NCBI GenBank assembly: GCA_937904535.1
Contig: CALELC010000667.1
Coordinates: 1-10,748 of the forward strand
Reading direction: 5' to 3'
Source: an uncultured Planctomycetaceae bacterium
GTDB taxonomy: Bacteria > Planctomycetota > Planctomycetia > Pirellulales > Pirellulaceae
DNA: 10,748 bases
Shown: in pieces, positions 6,776 to 10,748 of the stretch
Layout: each line of letters begins with the position of its first letter
How positions within the stretch are numbered: the first letter of the stretch is position 1
Position numbers and translations under genes: made by a program
The notes under the pieces: model-generated
What the model was told of the DNA's origin: nothing
Seen by the model: only the letters and a program-made list of their open reading frames with translations
The model's database searches: none

Positions 6776-8230
6776 TTAGAAGTCAGCCTGAAACCGTGCG
6801 GCGTAGGTGTTGGCCGTACTGTCGCCCCGAGTGCGGTCGTTGAGGTTTCCGTTCAGCCAGTTGAATTGCAGTTTCGCATAGTTCCAAAGATACCAGTTCA
6901 AGCCAACATCAAATGAGTTGAGTCGGCGTCCTGGTCCAGGGGCATTCGGCAGATCGAGCAAGGGATTGAGGTCGATAGTGGAAATTCGTGCGGCGACTTC
7001 CCAGGCACCGAAGTGACCCTTGGATAGATCGACCGGGCAATGGGGTTGCACGCGACCGAACACGCCGGCCTTGCGATTGTAGGGGATGGTTTCGCCGGTG
7101 ATGACGTAACGCAATTCGGTGTAGCCGCCGTGCACGAGCGCTTGTTCTCCGGTGGGAGCTTGAATGTCGCTCCAGCGATACTCGGATTGCCAAGCCACAT
7201 TGCCCCAGCCGATGCCGCCTTCAACGTTGTAGAGTTGAGCGTGATCCACATCAAAGACGCCGCTGTTGACGAATGGCGGCACATTCACCAGTGGCAGAAC
7301 GCTCAGGCCACTCGGACCTAAATTGGGGTTTTGGCCTACGAACACGCCGTTCTGACTGGCATACAGTAGTTGATCGCGAGCCGGATCCATGTAGCTGTGC
7401 CCTAGCCCGACATGGACAATATGAGAATCGCCGTCTTGAAAGGGCAGAAAGGTGATTCGTTCTGCGGTTCCGTAGCCTCCGTCGTCCCCGTAGACGTTCC
7501 CGAAGTTGTCTGAGATTCCTCGGAAGCCGGACACTGCCCAAGTCATGCTGTCGTCCATCGCGGTGTCGAACAGCATGATTCCCGTCTGGCGAAACGGTGC
7601 GAGCGCGAACACCGTGGGGCGTTCCAGAAACGGTAATTCGCGAACGCTCGTCATTTCCGTCATGCCAAAGGGCTGGCGGTAGCGGCCGATGCGGAGGTTT
7701 CCAAGCGGTGTGTCGTCAACTTGAGCCCAGAGGTCGACGAATCGTGCTTGCGCTTGGGCGAAATCGAGCTCAAACGTGTAGGAGACTCGTTCCGTGAGAT
7801 TGCCAACGGCTGCTAAGCGCGCGCGGCGAAAGCCTGTCCCATCCTGGATGTCACCCAAGGTCGCCAGGTTATTGGCGGACTGGGAAAAGGAAGCGGAATC
7901 GAGCTGAAAGACGCCGGTGAGTCTGTAGTCGGGATACTTCTTGGCTGCTGCTGGTTGCTGGCTCAGCAACGGCGGCCCTCGAGGCGTGGCCCACCACAGC
8001 TCAGGCTCGGACGTTTCTAGCAGCACAGACGGCTCATCGATCAACTGAGGCACGGGGTTGAGCTCAATCGGCTCGTGCTGGAGCAACTGCTTTTGGTTCT
8101 CATCGAGATTCCACTGCAGGGCTTCGGCTTGCTGCTCGGCTGTAACCTCCCCCTCCTGAGCGAGGCTCACCGCAGTTGGAAGCGCCAGCCACAGCGCAGC
8201 GCAGATGCTAACCATACGAAAAAGGCCCAT
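6776..8230 (-). CDS. Porin O/P (phosphate-selective porin-like) outer-membrane protein
   Basis: This is a 484-residue predicted beta-barrel porin of the OprO/OprP type. A signal peptide (MGLFRMVSICAALWLALPTA, cleavage likely after Ala24 in VSLA-QE) leads into a roughly 90-residue periplasmic or linker part. The barrel begins at YRLTGVFQLDSASF. Family-like blocks are RRARLAAVGNLTERVSYTFELDF, LGNLRIGRYRQPFGMTE, LPFLERP and a C-terminal strand ending in Phe (ARFQADF), the usual BamA recognition end. I chose the ATG at 8230 over one 51 bases upstream because an AGGAG sits 8 bases before it and the signal peptide starts directly there. Substrate cannot be read from sequence: planctomycete members are not necessarily phosphate-specific. 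It is co-directional with the TolC-family gene but 162 bases separate them, so it may have its own promoter. Confidence 0.85.
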   Translation of the reverse strand: MGLFRMVSICAALWLALPTAVSLAQEGEVTAEQQAEALQWNLDENQKQLLQHEPIELNPVPQLIDEPSVLLETSEPELWWATPRGPPLLSQQPAAAKKYPDYRLTGVFQLDSASFSQSANNLATLGDIQDGTGFRRARLAAVGNLTERVSYTFELDFAQAQARFVDLWAQVDDTPLGNLRIGRYRQPFGMTEMTSVRELPFLERPTVFALAPFRQTGIMLFDTAMDDSMTWAVSGFRGISDNFGNVYGDDGGYGTAERITFLPFQDGDSHIVHVGLGHSYMDPARDQLLYASQNGVFVGQNPNLGPSGLSVLPLVNVPPFVNSGVFDVDHAQLYNVEGGIGWGNVAWQSEYRWSDIQAPTGEQALVHGGYTELRYVITGETIPYNRKAGVFGRVQPHCPVDLSKGHFGAWEVAARISTIDLNPLLDLPNAPGPGRRLNSFDVGLNWYLWNYAKLQFNWLNGNLNDRTRGDSTANTYAARFQADF

Positions 8231-8238
8231 GATCGTCT

Positions 8239-8243
8239 CTCCT
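8239..8243 (-). promoter_or_regulatory. Shine-Dalgarno site deciding the porin start
   Basis: AGGAG on the - strand, 8 bases upstream of the ATG at 8230, selects this start over the in-frame ATG at 8281, which would put a hydrophilic stretch before the signal peptide. Confidence 0.7.
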
Positions 8244-8256
8244 GTACCAATGGCCA

Positions 8257-8271
8257 TAGCGGTTACCGCTA
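8257..8271. promoter_or_regulatory. Perfect 7-bp-arm palindrome upstream of the porin gene
   Basis: TAGCGGT and ACCGCTA are separated by one base, 27-41 bases before the porin ATG. Outer CAATG (8248-8252) and CATTG (8279-8283) extend the dyad imperfectly. It could be an operator or a leader hairpin; no matching regulator family was recognised. Confidence 0.4.
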
Positions 8272-8305
8272 CAATCGGCATTGTTGGAAGCGACCTTGAT
8301 GGAAC

Positions 8306-8318
8306 CTCGGCATCCGAG
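8306..8318. repeat. Short hairpin between the TolC and porin genes
   Basis: CTCGG-CAT-CCGAG forms a 5-bp stem with a 3-base loop inside the 162-base gap. It lies downstream of the TolC-family stop on the - strand. No T-run follows in that direction, so it is only a weak terminator candidate. Confidence 0.25.
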
Positions 8319-8392
8319 TCGGTTTAACTCGCCCAACTTGATGGCGGCTAAGAAGTTAGAAAGAGCATCAAAACGACGCCCCTCCCATCGGG

Positions 8393-9724
8393 CTAAAGCG
8401 AATCGTTGACCACCAGCGTGTGCAACCGCACAGCGGCGGCGGCAGCAGCTTGGCGAGCGTCGAGAGCGGACTGGCGAACGGCCAGAAACGATCGCTGAGC
8501 CGTAAGCAACTCCAGGTAATCGAGTTCACCTTGTTGATGACTGCGGCGCGCGACCGAGAGGCGTTCTTCGGCCAGACTTAGCAAATCCTGTTCGACGGCC
8601 GTGACCATTTCGACGGCGCTGCGGTATTGGCCGACCGCGTCAGCCCAGCGGGTCTGTAGGTCGCGATAACGCCGTGCGTACTCTGCTTCGCTCTGGGCGA
8701 GCTCGGCATGCGCCGCCCGGATCAGTCCGCTTTTACGGTCGTTAACCGGCAGCGCCATCCCGATTTGCAGCCCGACCACCACATCGTTGGTGGCCGCATC
8801 ATGTTGCACCGAGGCATAGCTGTCGATGTTGGAGATGATCTGAGTTTGCGCCAGACGGAGGTTCCAGCGGGCCGCTTCGATTTGCGCTTGCGCTTCCGCC
8901 AGCTCAGGGCTGGCAGCCCACTGTTCAATCGCGCAGAGTTCTTCGGGCGAAAGCACGGCTGGCCATGGGTCGGTAGCGATTGCCTGCACGTCGGCAATCG
9001 AGAGTCCCACGGTCGCGGCCAACGCCGCCGTGTTAGCGTTGAGTTCTGCTTCGGCTTGGCGTTTGGCAACGGAGACCTGATTTTTTTCTAATTGGGCCTG
9101 CAGCACCGGTCCGCGGCCTACTTCGGCAGCTTCCAAAAGCGACTGATTCACGCGCACACCGTCTTGCAGCAGTTCCTCGAGTTCACCCAGCAGCGCAACT
9201 CGGTGCCGCGCGGCAGCTAGTGCCCAGTACTGCGTCAGCACGCGGGCGGTCAGCCGCAGCCGCGCCTGATTCAACCGTTCGGCCGCCGCCCGTTGTCGCC
9301 AGGCGCCGATTTGGCCGGCCAGCGCCAGCCGATCCTGGGTGACCCATTCTTGCGAGAGATACAGCCCCTGTTGGCCACCGCGACCTTCATTGCCGACCTC
9401 GCTGGCGACATAGCCAGCTGAAGGATTGGGTTTTCGTGTTGACTGAAAACGCTGGCCGGCCTCGCGCCCGATTTCGGCTTCCGCGGCGGCCAGGGCAGGA
9501 TGCTGCGCGAGGGCAAGCTCAACCAAGCGATCGGCTTCCGAATGGGGTTGGGCTTCGGGGACTACCCATTCCACGGGCGGCTCGATCTGCCAGACCATGT
9601 CTGCAGCGGGAGCTTGCGCCCGTGCCATCCCTGCAGAGCCAGCTTGGAGCATTCCCGGCAGCAAGAGGCCTGCAAGTACCCATCGCCAATCGCGTGACCG
9701 GGGGGCCGCTGATAATCCGTCCAT
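8393..9724 (-). CDS. TolC-family outer-membrane efflux protein (CzcC/CusC-like)
   Basis: This is a 443-residue outer-membrane channel component of a tripartite efflux or secretion system. It has a basic N-terminus, a hydrophobic segment WVLAGLLLPGMLQAG and probable cleavage after Ala36 (ARA-QA). There is no lipobox Cys, so it is not obviously a lipoprotein. Two OEP repeats are visible: about residues 65-245 (LVELALAQHPALAAAEAEIG, then long Ala/Gln/Glu-rich helices) and about 255-440 (SPELAEAQAQIEAARWNLRL, then VGLQIGMALPVNDRKSG and the LSVARRSHQQGELDYLELL helix). The G-x-LD-YLELL block is typical of heavy-metal RND partners. A GGAG 7 bases upstream supports the ATG at 9724. No adaptor or RND pump gene is visible on either side; these may lie beyond the right edge, downstream of the divergent small gene. 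Family call strong, substrate unknown. Confidence 0.9.
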   Translation of the reverse strand: MDGLSAAPRSRDWRWVLAGLLLPGMLQAGSAGMARAQAPAADMVWQIEPPVEWVVPEAQPHSEADRLVELALAQHPALAAAEAEIGREAGQRFQSTRKPNPSAGYVASEVGNEGRGGQQGLYLSQEWVTQDRLALAGQIGAWRQRAAAERLNQARLRLTARVLTQYWALAAARHRVALLGELEELLQDGVRVNQSLLEAAEVGRGPVLQAQLEKNQVSVAKRQAEAELNANTAALAATVGLSIADVQAIATDPWPAVLSPEELCAIEQWAASPELAEAQAQIEAARWNLRLAQTQIISNIDSYASVQHDAATNDVVVGLQIGMALPVNDRKSGLIRAAHAELAQSEAEYARRYRDLQTRWADAVGQYRSAVEMVTAVEQDLLSLAEERLSVARRSHQQGELDYLELLTAQRSFLAVRQSALDARQAAAAAAVRLHTLVVNDSL

Positions 9725-9731
9725 CGCGTCT

Positions 9732-9735
9732 CTCC
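9732..9735 (-). promoter_or_regulatory. Shine-Dalgarno site for the TolC-family gene
   Basis: GGAG (within GGAGA) on the - strand, 7 bases upstream of the ATG at 9724, supports that start codon. Confidence 0.65.
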
Positions 9736-9952
9736 AGGACTACTGAGGGCGCAGACATCGAACGAAAGAGCTTCGTCATCTGCATGGTCTCTTTGAATCG
9801 TCTGGCGCGAAGTTTTCCATTGCTCTCATTGTGCTGTTGCTGCTGATAATTCTTCTGCGATGGTTGCGTTGGGCCGGTTGTAGCGAATGTGATGTGGAAT
9901 GGCCGGTACGGTTTGACAGCGCCTGCCTGCTGCCTGCCACCGCTGGCGGGGG

Positions 9953-9985
9953 TTGACGTTCAAGGTAGAGTGGTCATAACGTCAA
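9953..9985 (+). promoter_or_regulatory. Promoter-like sequence overlapped by an 8-bp-arm inverted repeat (candidate operator)
   Basis: TTGACGTT (9953-9960) and AACGTCAA (9978-9985) are perfect 8-bp arms with a 17-base spacer. The left arm contains a good -35 (TTGACG), and CATAAC (9975-9980) is a possible -10 at 16-base spacing, overlapping the right arm. A second possible -10, TATAAG, lies at 9993-9998. TCAAGG also occurs as a direct repeat at 9960-9965 and 9982-9987, 22 bases apart, about two helix turns. The geometry suits a dimeric regulator controlling the downstream gene at 10024. Confidence 0.5.
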
Positions 9986-10023
9986 GGAAATCTATAAGCT
10001 TGCTTCCGACGCTCCCCTACCTC

Positions 10024-10542
10024 ATGTTCCAGCCCCGCCGTTATCAACGATCTCGCGTGAGCCGTCGTAGCGGAGCGTCGGTATTGCTGCGTCTGGTGTT
10101 GTTGATTGCAGCTTGGCAGGGACCGGTCCCCTGGTGTCACACTCACGCAGCGCAAGCATCTGCTGACACGGCCCCTTGGCTTGCTGAGCACCTCCAAACG
10201 CATCATAGCGCAGCAGATCCCGGACAGCGGATTTGGCTGGGGAGCGAATTGGGTTGGCATTTCCACGCCGACTTCCCGACGCGACCGGTCGGTGATGACG
10301 AACCGAGACCAGGCCAACCGCCGGCGGAGTTTCCTGCGAGTTGCGTCAGTAGCCTACGGGCCGCCGATGGGGCCAGCGGTGAGCGTTTGCTGGTGCTCAC
10401 CGAGCGGCTATTACCGGTTGAGCACGATGTCACTTTAGTGGCCGTGACCGAACGCTTGCTTGCCAGTTCGCCGGGCAACTTCTTTACCGACTACGCAGCG
10501 GCGCTTCCGCTCCCACTGCGCTTCTGCATTCTGCGCTGTTAA
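10024..10542 (+). CDS. Small exported or membrane-anchored protein of unknown function with paired His motifs
   Basis: This 172-residue protein does not belong to a family I can name. A very basic N-terminus (RRYQRSRVSRRS) precedes a hydrophobic segment VLLRLVLLIAAW (residues 20-31), consistent with a signal peptide or anchor. Next come paired His motifs WCHTH (Cys38, His39, His41), QTHH (His60, His61) and GWHFH (His79, His81), then a Pro-rich stretch. Two similar segments, LVLTERLLP and LVAVTERLLA, form a short internal repeat. The spacing suggests metal binding in the periplasm, which would fit a metal-efflux locus with the divergent TolC-family gene, but this is inference. The frame is open back to 9889; I prefer the ATG at 10024 because the hydrophobic segment follows it directly and the promoter-like site at 9953-9985 would otherwise be coding. 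No clear Shine-Dalgarno is present, so the gene call is moderate. Confidence 0.55.
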   Translation: MFQPRRYQRSRVSRRSGASVLLRLVLLIAAWQGPVPWCHTHAAQASADTAPWLAEHLQTHHSAADPGQRIWLGSELGWHFHADFPTRPVGDDEPRPGQPPAEFPASCVSSLRAADGASGERLLVLTERLLPVEHDVTLVAVTERLLASSPGNFFTDYAAALPLPLRFCILRC

Positions 10543-10561
10543 CCACGTCGCTCACTCGTGG
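10543..10561 (+). terminator. Hairpin directly after the small secreted-protein gene
   Basis: CCACG (10543-10547) and CGTGG (10557-10561) form a stem that starts right after the TAA stop. The loop is 9 bases and no strong T-run follows. It may be a weak terminator or the first element of the structured region that follows. Confidence 0.3.
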
Positions 10562-10563
10562 GT

Positions 10564-10674
10564 TGAGTTTCCGGTGTCGTACTGCGCCGAAACTCAGGGA
10601 ACATCAAAGCTGAAGTTTGAGGAACTTCAGGGCTCAGGATGCAATTGCTGTACGCAGCCGTTTGAGAGGCTGCC
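10564..10674 (+). other. Hairpin-rich non-coding stretch (possible leader RNA or terminator cluster)
   Basis: Three consecutive inverted repeats fill this stretch. TGAGTTTC (10564-10571) pairs with GAAACTCA (10589-10596) and extends by GG/CC past one bulged base. CTGAAGTT (10610-10617) pairs with AACTTCAG (10623-10630) around a 5-base loop. GCAGCC (10654-10659) pairs with GGCTGC (10668-10673). The last arm, as GGCTGCC (10668-10674), could instead pair with GGCAGCC at 10711-10717. No long reading frame is supported to the window end, although an ATG at 10732 could begin the next gene. Confidence 0.4.
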
Positions 10675-10748
10675 AACCGGTGACTCCTGACCCATCGCAA
10701 ACTTCGCTTTGGCAGCCGTTTCGGTCGTGTCATGGTTTGGGAGTGTTG

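Larger units (their letters stand above)
9725..10023. other. Divergent intergenic control region
   Basis: These 299 bases lie between the TolC-family gene and the small secreted-protein gene, which point away from each other, so at least two promoters are expected. On the right side is the inverted repeat and promoter-like sequence annotated separately, preceded by a CTGCC-rich tandem patch (9921-9938). No convincing promoter was found for the left-going gene, and no coding sequence is supported here. Confidence 0.6.

Noticed and set aside
8231..8281. 17-residue N-terminal extension of the porin
   Set aside because: The signal peptide begins at the ATG at 8230, which has a well placed AGGAG; the extension also spans the palindrome.
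9913..9918. Perfect TTGACA as a -35 element
   Set aside because: No acceptable -10 lies 16-18 bases downstream; the TTGACG at 9953 is better supported.
9889..10023. Upstream extension of the small secreted-protein frame
   Set aside because: It would place 45 residues before the signal-like segment and make the inverted repeat and promoter-like site coding.
10460..10690. 76-residue + strand frame and an overlapping - strand frame at 10539-10733
   Set aside because: Both run through the hairpin-rich stretch, resemble no family and have no ribosome site.
10732..10748. ATG as the start of a next gene (for example an efflux adaptor)
   Set aside because: Only five codons are visible and there is no Shine-Dalgarno, so it cannot be supported within the window.

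Overview
The window looks like chromosomal DNA from a Planctomycetota bacterium, most likely a Pirellulales-type organism. The basis is the protein style, a moderately GC-rich composition, outer-membrane proteins (a porin and a TolC-family protein) and the DabA/NuoL-like/SulP gene combination. The taxonomic call is inference from memory of such proteins, not a search. No tRNA, rRNA, CRISPR array, insertion sequence or phage gene was seen.

Region 1 (1-6643, + strand) is a tightly packed inorganic-carbon cluster. It starts with the C-terminal two thirds of a DabA (DUF2309) protein that carries the Cys-Asp-His-Cys zinc-site pattern. A NuoL-like membrane protein (DabB type) overlaps it by 4 bases. 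A second NuoM/NuoL-like membrane protein overlaps that one by 4 bases. After 42 bases comes a 676-residue SulP anion transporter. Downstream of its STAS domain, this transporter carries a tail that I read as a fused PII-like regulatory domain. Together the genes suggest energy-coupled CO2 hydration by a Dab complex, next to a bicarbonate-type transporter with a built-in sensor. This is the most interesting part of the window.

Region 2 (6644-6775) is a short gap between convergent genes and holds a strong hairpin, probably a two-way terminator.

Region 3 (6776-9724, - strand) encodes a Porin O/P-type outer-membrane porin and, upstream of it in the same direction, a TolC-family outer-membrane efflux protein. 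Both have signal peptides and good Shine-Dalgarno sites.

Region 4 (9725-10748) is a divergent control region with an 8-bp-arm inverted repeat over a promoter-like sequence. It is followed on the + strand by a small His-containing exported protein of unknown function, and then by about 200 bases of non-coding DNA packed with hairpins that runs off the window. The layout (tolC divergent from a small secreted His-rich protein) resembles the edge of a metal-efflux (Czc/Cus-type) locus, but no pump or adaptor gene is visible here.
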